This document shows, in pieces, positions 11,122-22,715 of a stretch of DNA of 64,000 nucleotides. The DNA is from Apium graveolens. Lineage: Eukaryota; Streptophyta; Magnoliopsida; Apiales; Apiaceae. A model generated the notes under the pieces. That model saw nothing but the letters and a program-made list of their open reading frames with translations. It ran no database searches and had not been told where the DNA came from. A program made the position numbers and the translations under genes. Each line of letters starts with the position of its first letter. Within the stretch, counting starts at the first letter, position 1. Location of the stretch: NCBI RefSeq assembly GCF_009905375.1, contig NC_133647.1:7263144-7327143 (forward strand), read 5' to 3'.

Positions 11122-12408
11122 TGTAAGTCATATGTCATAGGCCTATTTGTATATTCGAGGATTCAACTCAACTCAAATAAGAATATAATAAGTAAATAGT
11201 GGATCTACCGTCACAGAGATCTCGCAAAGTAATATCTGTCAAAGGATTCAGAAACAAGGTTCATCTACAAACTTGAGGAGTTAATTCACTGGAAGAAGTT
11301 CAAGAAGTTGATCATGCCTCAGTGATATAAATCAAGATCGTAGATTTAATCAAGTGACAGAGATCTCGTCAGTGTATCATTAATTACAAGGATTTAATCT
11401 GAAGAAAATCAAAGTGTCAAAGTCAAGACATGAAGAAACGTCACGGAAGTTAGTCACTCATGAACCAGACAGTACATCGAGTGTCAACATTGAAGTGGTG
11501 GAATTGATTCATAATTTCAGTGATTTTCAGAAGATATTCAGAAGATTGGTTGCTGCTCAAAATTAGTATTAATTCTCTATTAATTAATTAAGTCATATAA
11601 TTTAATTAAGAAAATAAATTATATCTGCAAAGATTAATTTATTGATTAATTGAATTAATTGATTAATTAATTCTGAATTAATATTAAGGTTTTTCAGAAT
11701 TTTAATTGGATTAAAATCTGCATTAAATCAGCAAGACAATTGAAAATGAACTAGCATGACAATCAGGATTGTCATACCGATTGTCATGCTAGGCCATTTT
11801 CAATAGTCTCACCGAATGTCCTAGCAGCTAAGAGGATTGTCTTGCTAGTTCATTCTGATAGTCTTGCTAGTTCATTTGATTGTCATACCGAAAGTCTTGC
11901 TGAGCTCAGGATTGTCATTCCAGTTCAATTCAATTCTGTTGAATGAATTAAAAAGAAAAAGAAGCAGCAGAAAGCAAATATCATCCAATACACAAGTCAA
12001 AAACAAGAACACAGCAGCCGCAGCAAATATTTCATTTTCATCTGCTTTATTCAAGATCAATTTCTAGATTGTAAAGTTAAATCCAATCAACTAGAAATCT
12101 TTATCTTGTTCTTGTGTAACAATCTAGCGGATCAAAATCCCTAGAACTTAATCTCAAATTGCGTTTAGCATTTGAATCTTTTTATTACAAAAATAGAAAA
12201 AGTTCATGTCGAATTTATTCTAGATTTGTGATAATTAATTTGAGATTAATTCCTTGTAATCGATACAGTTGTTGTAACACCTTTCAAGTTTAATAATATT
12301 TTTATTTAACTTGAATTTTGTTTCACATTTTTTATTCCGCATTTAATTCGATTATTCGGTACTGTTTGTATTCATCCCCCCCTTCTACAAACACAATGGG
12401 ACCTAACA
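11122..12408. mobile_element. Solo LTR (Copia-like) nested in the Gypsy LTR
   Basis: A 1287-bp block with TGTAAG at one end and CCTAACA at the other, flanked by TTTTT (11117-11121 and 12409-12413). It is absent from the same site in the right-hand Gypsy LTR, which serves as an empty-site control. Near 12375-12400 it has a C-run and an ACACAATGGGACC motif, typical of Copia LTR 3' ends. No genes are inside. Confidence 0.88.
11755..11930 (+). repeat. GATTGTCAT(G/A)C repeats in the nested solo LTR
   Basis: The short motif GATTGTCATACC/GCTAG appears about six times at irregular spacing, some copies as TAGTCTTGCTAG. It is an LTR-internal repeat, analogous in position to the array in the other solo LTR but unrelated in sequence. 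Confidence 0.7.
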
Positions 12409-14029
12409 TTTTTGAATTAAAAATAATTTTTCAGAATTAAATATAGATTTTTAGAATTTTCAAAATGAATTTTCGAATTAAAACAGAATTTAAAATAATT
12501 TGTAAAATAAAATAAATCAATAACAGTTTTTGGGTTTTGATTTAGGGGAAATAAGGATCGAAACTGGGTTATATCCCGGGTCGAAACCGACCCGACCGGA
12601 TCGTTCAAGAAAAAATCGGCCGGTGCAGATTCCGGTGGCCGGTAACGAACTCCGGCGAGGCTAATAATCTCCAGGACAGCATGGGTTTTATCATTTCTTG
12701 ACAAGGTTCGTTTCAGCATCACAACAGAGGTCCACTTATGGCCAGTATAGCCGTAAATCGTTTCCCGGAGTAGAAATTCGGCGACATGACCATTGAAGCC
12801 GGCGAGAAGCTCGGAAACGCTCTTCAGGCTTCCAACACAACAACTTTATACATGAATCGACTCGTTTTCAAACGATCTATTCATTGGTACCACTCACTCG
12901 CCCCCAGATTTAATAAAAAAGAAATACCCAATTTGGATTAGAACATTCAAAAATTAAAATCCTAATTTCTTTAATCCGTTAAACAAACAACAATTTAGGC
13001 ATGTTATTGAACTCCAAATTTGATGTATAATATACCAAAATGACCAGAAAAATATTATCTACACGATGGAATCATCAAATCATATCAAATATATCAAGAA
13101 CAAAAATTCATAATTTAATCTATAATTAATTCGAATTAAAATAATTAAATCAGAAAAATACCTTGATTTCTGGGTAAAAACTGATGATTGATTATGATTC
13201 TATATTTCGAGAGCTTCGTTTTGATATATCGCACGCTTGAATCGGAGTTCGGTAACACCTTCGTTTGTGCGTTTCATTCTCAGGAACGTATCGGTTTCTA
13301 GGGTTTTCTCTGTATTTACTGTATTTTTACTGGTTGTAAATGAATAAACGAATAAAACGAAAAAAGAAATATGTTATTTATGTTTACGGAATATTGGTTC
13401 GTTCTGGATCATTTTGGATCGTTAAATTAGTTATTTAGCCATTAAGTAACTGCAAAAACGATCCGATTTAATACCTGTATTGGATAATTATCCCAACCGA
13501 GGTTTTTATAAAACATTTTATACAAAAATAATGTAATATTATCCCGTCTTTCGAGAATACGGGTTTTGTTGTATCACCGAAATGATTATCGTATCAAAAA
13601 TCTTGCGTCGGGCCGCGCACGGGTCAAACCGTAATCCGGATCGAAAAAGTCAAAACATGAAAAATGTCTGGAACGATCATATTAGGTTAGGAAGGAGTTT
13701 TCAGAAGAGTTTCGGGTTGTAAAAACATAAAAACGGTTGAGGTTGGGCGATTCCCAGCTTTATAAAATAATTTTGTAATTATTCAGAAAATAATTAATAA
13801 ATTCATAAATCAATATAAAATCATATAATACTCCAAAAATTACCAGAAAAATTCCTTAATTATCTATATTTTATTCTGGACATAATAGAATTAACACACT
13901 CACATTTTATCACTTATATACATCTAAATATTATTATCAATCAGCAGATAATTTACCAAAATTCACATAATAATTACATAAAAATCATTTATTGAGAAAA
14001 TAATTACACGCGATATCCCGGATATTACA

Positions 14030-14048
14030 TCCTCCCCCCCTTAAAAGG
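14030..14048 (-). other. Polypurine tract of the Gypsy element
   Basis: On the - strand, a purine run (AAGGGGGGGAGGA) directly precedes the TG of the 3' LTR. This is the expected primer site for plus-strand DNA synthesis and fixes the element orientation. Confidence 0.85.
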
Positions 14049-14067
14049 ATTCTGTCCTCAGAATCTC

Positions 14068-15529
14068 CTAAGTAAACAAGTGAGGGTATTTTTCTCGCAT
14101 ATCACTTTCTAGTTCCCAGGTTGACTCTTCAACCCATGGGTTTCTCCACAATACTCTTACTAACTTTACAACCTTATTTCTTAATATCTTTTCTCTCTTT
14201 TCTAGAATCTCTATCGTATTCTCTACATATGATAAATCTGCCTGAAGTTCTACCGGCTCATACTCAATTACATGCTTAGAATTTGGATTATATTTCTTAA
14301 GCATTGATACGTGAAAAATATTATGAATATGCTCCATGTGTGGGGGTAACGCCAATTCGTAAGCTACCTGGCCGACATGTTTTAGAATTTCAAAAGGTCC
14401 AACTTATCTAGGATTCAGCTTTCCTTTCTTTCCGAATCTAGTCAATCCTTTCCACGGTGACACTTTTAATAACACTAGATCTCCGTCTTCATATTCCATA
14501 TCCTTTCGGGATTGATCTGCATACTTTTTTTGACGATCATGTGCTGCAATTAGCCTCTTCTGGATGACTTCCACAACCTCTTTTGTCTGCTGCACCAATT
14601 CAGGTCCAAGTATTTTACGCTCTCCGAATTCGTCCCAATATACTGGTGATCGATATTTGCGCCCATAAGAGCTTCATAGGGAGGCATTCAGATACTGGCA
14701 TGATAATTGTTATTGTAAGTAAACTTCACTAAGGGTAAATGCTCGTCCCAATTGTCTTTGAAATCAGTGGCACAAACACGTAACATATCTTCAATTATTA
14801 CGATCGTTCTCTCGCTTTGGACGTCTGCCTGTGGATGATAAGCCGTACTCATGTTCAACCTAGTTCCCAAGCATTCTTGAAACTTCTCCAAAATCTCGAA
14901 TTGAATCGTGGATCTCGATCAGATGCAATAGAAACAGGGGCTCCGTGACGAACTACTATTTCCTTCAAATAAATGTGGACCAATTTATCTAGTGAAAATC
15001 TTTCATTAATAGGTAAGAAATGCGCTGATTTGGTTAGTCTGTCCACTATAACCCAAATAGCATCGTGGTTTGCATTTATCCTCGGTAAGCCAACTATAAA
15101 ATCCATAGCAATATGCTCCCACTTCCACTCTGGAATCTCTAGTGGCTATAATAATTCACTCGGTCTCTGGTGCTCCGCCTTAACTCTCTGACACGTGTAA
15201 CATTTGTTAACCCATTTCACAATTTCTCTCTTCATGTCTGGCCACCAATAATTTACTTTTAAATCTTTGTACATCTTGGTACTTCCCGGATGAATGGAAT
15301 ACTTTGAATTGTGAGCTTCTTGTAGAATTTCATTCTTCAGTTCTGCCACTGGTGGTATCCAAATTCTTGATGAAAATATGAGAACACCTTGATCGTCCTT
15401 CTGGATGCATAACTCTTCTCCAACCAACCGATTGATATCCTGATCCATTATTTCCTCTTGGCACTTTCTTATCTTCTCTAGCAATTCTGGTTGTAAAACA
15501 GAAATATCTCTTTTTGAAAACATTTCCAA
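14068..15529 (-). pseudogene. Gypsy (Tekay/Del chromovirus) integrase and chromodomain, broken
   Basis: Remnant of the 3' half of a Ty3/Gypsy pol gene. From the N side: the zinc-binding HHCC region at 15529-15146 (HPGSTK followed by CYTCQRVKAEHQ), the catalytic core at 15106-14688 with VDRLTKSAHF and ASDRDPRF carrying the Asp residues and a QSERT block carrying the Glu, then the integrase C-terminal part (14598-14404) and the chromodomain at 14355-14068 with HVSMLKKYNP and WRNPWVEESTWE. Integrase joins viral-type DNA to the genome, and the chromodomain steers insertion to heterochromatin. The reading frame shifts several times between segments, so no full protein is made. Protease, RT and RNase H are missing upstream. 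The final stop lies just before the polypurine tract, as expected. Confidence 0.9.
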
Positions 15530-16584
15530 TCATTGAACTTAGTAAATTGCATGCTTCTTTACAGAATGTAAACAGTTAAGGGAAAGGGTACATGTTATCA
15601 CAAAAGTTCATATCTGGTGCAGTAAGATAAAACAGGTAAAGTAAAGTATTGACAATGTTAAAAAAGGAAAGACATTGGTCTATATCAAAGTTTGGTGGTA
15701 CAAGCACGAAATGTTTTATTGAAGGCAAGGGTACAACGAGCCTATCCACCAGTCAGCAAGCCTTAGTCTTTTTTACTTATATCCCCACCAAAAGTCTAGT
15801 TCATATCCCTCATTATTATACACATATCAGCTGTATCATCATCTCCGTTGTCTAGCTTCAAGTACTCCCTGGGTCACCTATATCTCATTCCGAAGTTCCT
15901 TCATATTTCTGTCGACATCTATAGTCCTGATAACGTGTTAAAATCCCCGGACATGTGCAAACAGGGCTTCTCGTTCCAAAAGAAGAGCCTCATACTAGAG
16001 ATTACTGAAGAAATTCATTGTCATAGAATACGAAACCCTTTTGTCACGTAGACAAATAGTCAGCACATATGCATTGTTTTCCCCAATCGTCCAATAATCA
16101 TCGAGAAAAGAAACAATATTTAGATAGGAAAATTCACAAGTAGGGAAGGAGAGAATCTAATTTATAATGAAATCAACAAAATCTTAAGACGCACCTGCAG
16201 CCGAATGTCCAATAGAGTCATAGTCAACAGGTGGAGGTTCTCGAGTAGGTAATCTCACACTTAGAGGTAGAATAGTTCGTATTGGTGCATCCGTCGTAAC
16301 AGGTATTATAGCTGACACCGGCGGAAGAATAAGACGTGGATCAGATGACGGTCCTACGACGAAAAGCTCCGAGTAATAAGATGATATCGAAATAAAGGAA
16401 TCTGCCATCGCTGCTATCCACAAATCACGTTGCTAAATAAGAATCTCGAATCTCGGTACAAATCATACTAAAGTCTACTATTTAGTCGTATTCGACTTCT
16501 TGACGTTCTATTTCTTTATTACCTAATACTAATCTTAGCCCTCTACCAATTCCCGACAATCTAGGCTTGTGACAGTGACTTTAA
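15530..16584 (-). other. Remaining internal region of the Gypsy element (leader/gag remnant)
   Basis: About 1 kb between the primer site and the integrase segment, where a complete element would have gag, protease, RT and RNase H. A 79-codon frame at 16423-16184 rich in Pro, Ser and Ile could be a gag start, but no gag domain or zinc knuckle is visible. A large internal deletion is the simplest explanation. Confidence 0.5.
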
Positions 16585-16602
16585 ACCGTGGCTCTGATGC
16601 CA
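16585..16602 (-). other. Primer-binding site of the Gypsy element
   Basis: On the - strand, TGGCATCAGAGCC starts three bases after the 5' LTR end. It closely matches the complement of the plant initiator Met-tRNA 3' end (TGGTATCAGAGC), with one change. Confidence 0.8.
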
Positions 16603-16605
16603 AAC

Positions 16606-19600
16606 TGTAACGCCCTCCAAACCCGGGTCAGAAGTTTGGGGGTCCAAAATACACACACCATATTTAAACCTGTTTATGAATATAAGAATATATATATATA
16701 TATATGCAATGACTCTACTTGCCATAATCCACATATCGATGCAGTTTAAAGTATGTCCACAAGCCACAATCTTATTTATTACACAAACGTACCAAATCCT
16801 AGTTTATTTATTTTACAACTGAAGTCTAAACTTTATTACAAACTATCAATACAACCAAGCCAAACATCATCTGCTAGTCTATTCCATTTCAACCTGGATA
16901 CCTAGCTCGCACACTTGTCTGGGGATCTTCGCTACCACCAGTTTCCTTTTTCACTGGAAAAGAATATAAACAGTTTTGCAAGAGTGAACTAACTAGCTTA
17001 GCAAGTCACAAAGACAGTAACTGAGATTAACAATGATCAATTGAAATAATATAAGGAATCAAGTTTACTGATAAGCAATGAATAGAATTGGATATTCATT
17101 TTCATTTAAAAACCAAGGTTAGGCTGCTGATCAGTCACGCACTAACCCCGAGCAAGACTCCCAGCTTTGCTCTATATACTAGATCTAAGGCACGCATTAG
17201 CCTATTATGACCACGAATCTGGTCCGACCACGAATCTGGTCTATATTTAAAAAAAATCCAATTCTAGAATCACAATGTAATTAGCAATGTAACTCAGTAG
17301 TTGAATCATAAACAACATTTACTTTGAAATGTAGGATGATCTGTAATCTCATGAAATAATCCGGATATCATGAAGGTTGGGTTTCAATCAAAGAAAGAAT
17401 CAGAAAACGGAAGACCCAAGGGTTCAAGAGTTACAAGAGTTGGTCTTCTGTTACACAAGATATAAGGGTTAATATGATAAGTAATTTCGTATCGGGAATC
17501 AGTATGTGGTAGGTATGTATTTGTGAAGTAGTATTGTATAGGTGTGGTTTGTATATGTGAATTCAACCATTAATGGTTTATAAAGAAACAGGCTTATGGC
17601 TCGAGATCAATAAGAATCAGGGTTTGGGTTATGTACTTCAAAATACTTGCAATATAGAATAATAACCGTTTAAAGTAACAGCAATATAGTGAAGAGTGTT
17701 CCAAAATACTTGCAATAAAATCAAGAGGAACAGAAACACTTGCCTTATCGATTCGCTTTCACTTTACTAGCATTTATCAATTGATTCCCATTCACTGACT
17801 ACCTGCTTTCCCTTTCTACGTCTCGCTTCCTCTATTAAACATCACATATACTTATCAACACTATTTCTCAACTCATTCTATTCAATACAAGCTTCTATCT
17901 ACCCATCGTTTCACCCAAATCCGACGTACGGATTAAAAGTTACAGCAGAAACAGTCAAACAATGCACAAACAATCATTTTATACAGCAATCAGGTCACAT
18001 ATAACACATAGCACATAAGATATTCAATACAAATAATTTATCAAAGAAGATTCGGGGTCAAAATGATTTTCCAGGTATTTAATACGAATTTTTGAACATT
18101 TTTCGGAATTAAAATTGGAATCATTTTATAATTAAATAATAGGATTCGAACACCCGAATTTGACTTTAAATTATTTTTATAATAATTATCAGGCCTTGAA
18201 AATAATTTAAAATAATATTTTAAAACTCGAAACTATTTTTCCAAATTTTTAAATCAATTTTAAATAATTAAATCCAATTAAATAATCAATTAAAATTAAT
18301 TAATACCTAATTAAATTAATTAATCAATTAATATTTAAATTAATTGACTAATTAAATAATTAATTATCAACTAAAATTAATTAATTAAATAATTAAGATA
18401 TACTTTTTAATTAAAAATAATTTTTCTGTATTAAATATAGATTTTTAGAATTTTTAAAATGAATTTTTGAATTAAAACAGAATTTAAAATAATTTGTAAA
18501 ATAAAATAAATCGAAAACAGTTTTTGAGTTTTGATTTAGGAGAAATAAGGATCGAAACCGGGTTATATCCCGGGTCGAAACCGACCCGACCTGATCGTTC
18601 AAGAACAAATCGGCTGGTGCAGATTCCGGTGGCCGGTAACGAACTCCGGCGAGGCTAATAATCTCCAGGACGACATGGTTTTTATCCTTTCTTGACTGGG
18701 TTCGTTTCAGCATCACAACAGAGGTCCACTTATGGCCAGTATAGCCGTAAATCGTTTCCCGAAGTGGAAATCCGACGACATCATCATTGAAGCCGGCGAG
18801 AAGCTCAAAAATCCGGCCACCTCATTCAGGCTTCCAACACAACAACTTTATACATCAATCGACTCGTTTTCAAACGATCTATTCATTAGTACCACTCACT
18901 CGCCCCCAGAATTAATAAAAAAGAAATACGCAATTTGGATTAAGAACATTCAAAGAATTAAAATCCTAATTTCTTTAATCCGATAATCGAACAACAATTT
19001 GGGCATGTTATTGAACTCCAAATTTGATGTATAATATACCAAAATGACCAGAAAAATATTATCTACACGATGGAATCATCAAATCATATCAAAAACATCA
19101 AGAACAAAAATTCATAATTTAATCTATAATTAATTCGAATTAAAATAATTAAATCAGAAAAATACCTTGATTTCTGGGTAAAAACTGATGATTGATTATG
19201 ATTCTATATTTCGAGAGCTTCGTTTTGATATATTGCACGCTTGAATCGGAGTTCGGTAACGCCTTCATTTGTGCGTTTGATTCTCAGGAACGTATCGGTT
19301 TCTAGGGTTTTTCTCTGTATTTACTGTATTTTTACTGGTTGTAAATAAATAAACGAATAAAATGAAATAAGAAATATGCTATTTATATTTACGAAATATT
19401 GGTTCATTCTGGATCATTTTGGATTGTTAAATTAGTTACTTAGCCACTAAGTAACTTCAAAAACGATCCGATTTAATATATGTATTGGATAATTATCCCA
19501 ACCGGGCTTATTATAAAGCATTTTATACAAAAATAATGTAATATTATCTCATTTTTCGAGAATACGGGTTTTGTTGATTCACCGAAATGATTATCGTATC

Positions 19601-20033
19601 AAAAATCTTACGTCGGGCCGCACACGGGTCAAACCGTAATCCGGATCGAAAAAGTCAAAACAAGAAAAATGTCTGGAACGATCAGATTAGGTTAGAAAGG
19701 AGTTTTCGGAAGAGTTTCGGGTTGTAAAAACATAAAAACGGTTGAGGTTGGACGATTCCCGGCTTTATAAAATAATTTTGTAATTATTCAGAAAATAATT
19801 AATAAATTCATAAATCAATATAAAATCATATAATACTCCAAAAATTACCAGAAAAATTCCTTAATTATCTATATTTTATTCTGTACATAATAGATATAAC
19901 ACACTCACATTTTATCACATATATACATCTAAATATTATTATCAATCAGCAGATAATTTACCAAAATTCACATATAATTACATAAAAATCATTTATTGAT
20001 AAAATAATTACACGCGATATCCCGGATATTACA
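16606..20033 (-). mobile_element. 5' LTR of the Tekay-type Gypsy element (complete, 3.4 kb)
   Basis: Runs from TGTAACGCCC to GGATATTACA in + orientation, so both ends show the TGTAA...TTACA inverted termini. It is bounded by the primer-binding site on the left and by Sirevirus sequence on the right. Length is 3428 bp, long but normal for the Tekay/Del lineage. The part from 17612 on is shared with the left LTR with visible scattered changes, so the insertion is not very recent. Confidence 0.88.
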
Positions 20034-20171
20034 AGATTGTTTATCACAAATTCATGCCTGGTAACAAGACTAACCCCAAGTTACAATGAACAATAAAATA
20101 TTACATAAAAAATTGGCAGAAGTACAACTTTTATACATTAAGTGATTACATGAGTTTGATAAGTACATTCA

Positions 20172-20640
20172 TCACACAAATTTCTCATAGCCTGTTTCTT
20201 GTCTAATGAGGTCCCTTAAGTCTACAAGTACTTGCAGTTCCTCTATGATTTGAGTCCCTCTTAGAGCTTTCACAAGCTTGAGCCACTCATCTAATGAATA
20301 ACCATTCAAGTAACCAACTCTGAATTTTGAGAATCTGCTAACCTTAATGTTTAGAAAGTGTCTATCTTTAGATATTCTGCTCATCCTTTTTGCCTTGAGT
20401 TCCTCAGATCTTGTTCAAACATTTCTATCTCTTCAACATATGTTCTTTCCCTCTCCTCTCTTTCAACCTTTTTTTTCTCTTCTTTCTTCCCTTATTATCA
20501 ACCATACAGCCAATACAGACCTCCATGCCAATGTATTAGTATTCTTATCCTTCAGTAAGCTAATCACCCTCTTAATATCTGTGGTTGAAAATATATCCAT
20601 TAAATTTCTACCAAGTAAAGTGTAGGATCCATCTTGATAA
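20172..20640 (-). pseudogene. C-terminal part of the Sirevirus envelope-like region, coiled coil
   Basis: On the - strand, a highly charged Lys/Glu/Arg stretch with coiled-coil character leads, after a frameshift, into a 70-residue open segment (20384-20172) with the motifs GYLNGYSLDEWLKLV and LRDLIRQETGYE. It is assigned to the envelope-like region by position and composition; the function of such ORFs in Sireviruses is unproven. An LTR piece separates it from the rest of the region on its right. Confidence 0.5.
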
Positions 20641-21207
20641 GCATTTTGACTTTTCGATCAAGATCTCTAATAAGAAAATTGACTTGTCGATATCTCCAAT
20701 CTTCACAGCTTTATTTTTACTTGTCGATATCTCTGAGTTCTCTAATGCAAAAATAACTTGTCGATATCTCTTAGATCTCTAATGATTATCTGACTTATCG
20801 ATATCTCCAATCTTCATATCTTCATTTGCTTGTTAATATCTCTGAGACTTCTCTATAAGCTGTTTTGGACTTCTCGATAAGTCATTCTGGAATTCTCGAA
20901 TGACTTCTCTATATGACTTGATCTATGACTTGTAGATATCTTGACTTAAAATATTTTTTCTAAAACAGATTTATTCAACTCCAAGCTTCTTCACAATTTC
21001 TCTGAGGTATGATCCTCTTGATCTTCTTCTAGAGTTTATTCTTAGGCTTGAGACTGTTTACAGAAAAATACTCCAGTCTAATCTTTGACATTTTTACAAA
21101 CTCAAGTAATACAATACAAAATACAAATTTAGATTATCATACAACTAATACTTAGGGCTGTCAATTTTACTTAGTCTTGTTATAGTACAAGCATATCTTG
21201 CACAACA
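20640..21207 (-). mobile_element. Truncated Sirevirus LTR
   Basis: Reverse complement of the first ~570 bases of the solo LTR at 7772-9165, beginning TGTTGTGCAAG at 21207 and including the same GAGAACTC/TATCGACAAG repeats. The 3' part of the LTR (ending CTAACA) is missing. Envelope-like coding remnants lie on both sides, and no purine tract precedes it. It is therefore more likely an inserted, truncated LTR or a rearrangement junction than the element's own intact 3' LTR. Confidence 0.75.
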
Positions 21208-21460
21208 AGAACCATATGTGACAGATGCCACAGTTTGACTCACAGGTTGAACTGTGTTTATGACAATATGTTGTTCTCCAGTTGTGGTGGGAACCTCCAT
21301 TGGAATTGGATGGAGTTGACCAGGTTACTGTCATGTACCTTGGCCCCAAACCCTTGTACTTCTTTCAAAGAACTATCACTTGAATGTTATGTACTTGCCT
21401 CCCCCATAGCAGGATCATTGGCAATTGAACTCCTAACTTCAATTGTGAGTGTAATTTTAG

Positions 21461-22167
21461 CTAGGGTTTTGAGGGGAGTTGTTCCTTCAAGAGGAACTTC
21501 CAATTGAATTGGAGATGATTTAGATAGCTCCCCCTCAGTAGTACTACCTCAAACCTTACAACTTGTGAGGGTTGATTTGCACATGAAGGTGCATTTGAAA
21601 CCATCACAGGGTCTTCAGTAAAAACTAATGAAAACCTTGTGGTTGTGTTGGTGTCATCAAGGTCTGCCCCAGAGTGTAGCCTCTCACCAACTAAATTTGG
21701 GTCTTGGGTGGTGAGCACTATCTCTTGAACCATGTCACATGATGTTGGAAACACTTGAGAATCAGATTTAAGTGTTTGATTGAATGAAAAAGAAATTTTA
21801 GAGATTAGATTTTGAATTTCAGAGTTCAGTGTTGGCAGCTCCCCCTGAACAGATGAGGGAGCTTTAAAAGATATGCTCTTTGTGTATGTGTCATCCTTAT
21901 TCCTTCTTTCATACACTTGAATGTGTTCAAGTGTTGGTACCGACTCTTTACAGGGTGCACTGGGAGAGTGCTCTTTTCAATAGAGACACCTTGTTGAGAG
22001 GATGCCCCAAGAGTCTGTTTTATGCCTTCTTTTGCAACTACATCCTTTTGGGAGGATGCAGAGGTGGCTTGAGTGGTCAACTCAGTTTGTTGTGCCTTCT
22101 TTGATTTCTTTACCAAGGTTGACTCTGTTTCTGTGTGATCCTCACCGCTCTCATTTATCACAGTCAA
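21461..22167 (-). pseudogene. Envelope-like region, middle part (low complexity)
   Basis: Two overlapping open frames (22167-21826 and 21916-21461) rich in Ser, Thr, Glu and Gln, with no enzyme motif. They lie in line with 22596-22300 and 24744-24340 and read as the disordered middle of the envelope-like protein, broken by frameshifts. Assignment is by position. Confidence 0.45.
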
Positions 22168-22299
22168 ATGTGACTGTTATCTCTTCTTTTTACTTACTTC
22201 ACCTTTTTGAGAGGATGAAGTGGTTCTTTTCCTTGATTCTAATGGTAAAGAAGAAGGGATCTCAGTTTGGGAAGACCCATGTTGGTGTTCCTGTGTTTG

Positions 22300-22596
22300 T
22301 CACTCCACAGGTACAGGAACCATTATTGTACTAGATGAGATTGTAGACCTCATGTCAGACATAGGGTAAGGGTAAGTCATGAATCTCTCCAACGTAAATG
22401 AAGTGATTCTGAGACTTACAGTTACCTTATTCTTTGTAGTAAGTGAACCAAATAAAAATTTGGACACTTGTTTACAGGTGTCTATTTGTGTTTTATCTAT
22501 ACCATTGAGTAAATGAATGTCTTGAACTTTATGGATTAAAGTAGACATTATAAACCTAGGAAAGAAAATTTCCTTACCTCTTGTAGACAAAGGCAT
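22300..22596 (-). pseudogene. Envelope-like region, continuation beyond the solo LTR
   Basis: A 98-codon segment containing LSTRGKEIFFPRF and LTTKNKVTVSLR. Together with about 110 bases to its right it continues the envelope-like frame that the solo LTR at 22716-24268 interrupts. At least one stop codon lies between the LTR and this segment. Confidence 0.5.
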
Positions 22597-22715
22597 AGTG
22601 AGCCTTGTGCTTAGTTCCTGCAGAATTAGTATCCCCGCATTGATCTGTCTGTTGTAGGCCGTGGAGAATACTAGTTTCTAGACCACACTTGAAATATTAT
22701 CATACCCTGTCTTCC

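Larger units (their letters stand above)
10317..14029 (-). mobile_element. 3' LTR of a Tekay-type Gypsy element, outer end missing
   Basis: Direct repeat of 17612-20033. Without the solo LTR nested at 11122-12408 (plus its 5-bp duplication) this copy is 2421 bp, against 2422 bp for the matching part of the right-hand copy. It ends in GGATATTACA at 14029, next to the polypurine tract. The first ~1006 bp present in the right copy (16606-17611) are absent, so the outer end was deleted or replaced. The element is on the - strand, which makes this its 3' LTR. Confidence 0.88.

Noticed and set aside
12417..12722. 101-codon - strand frame conserved in both Gypsy LTRs (also 18411-18716)
   Set aside because: The conservation follows from the two LTRs being copies of one sequence. 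The composition and position inside an LTR, with no domain, argue against a gene.
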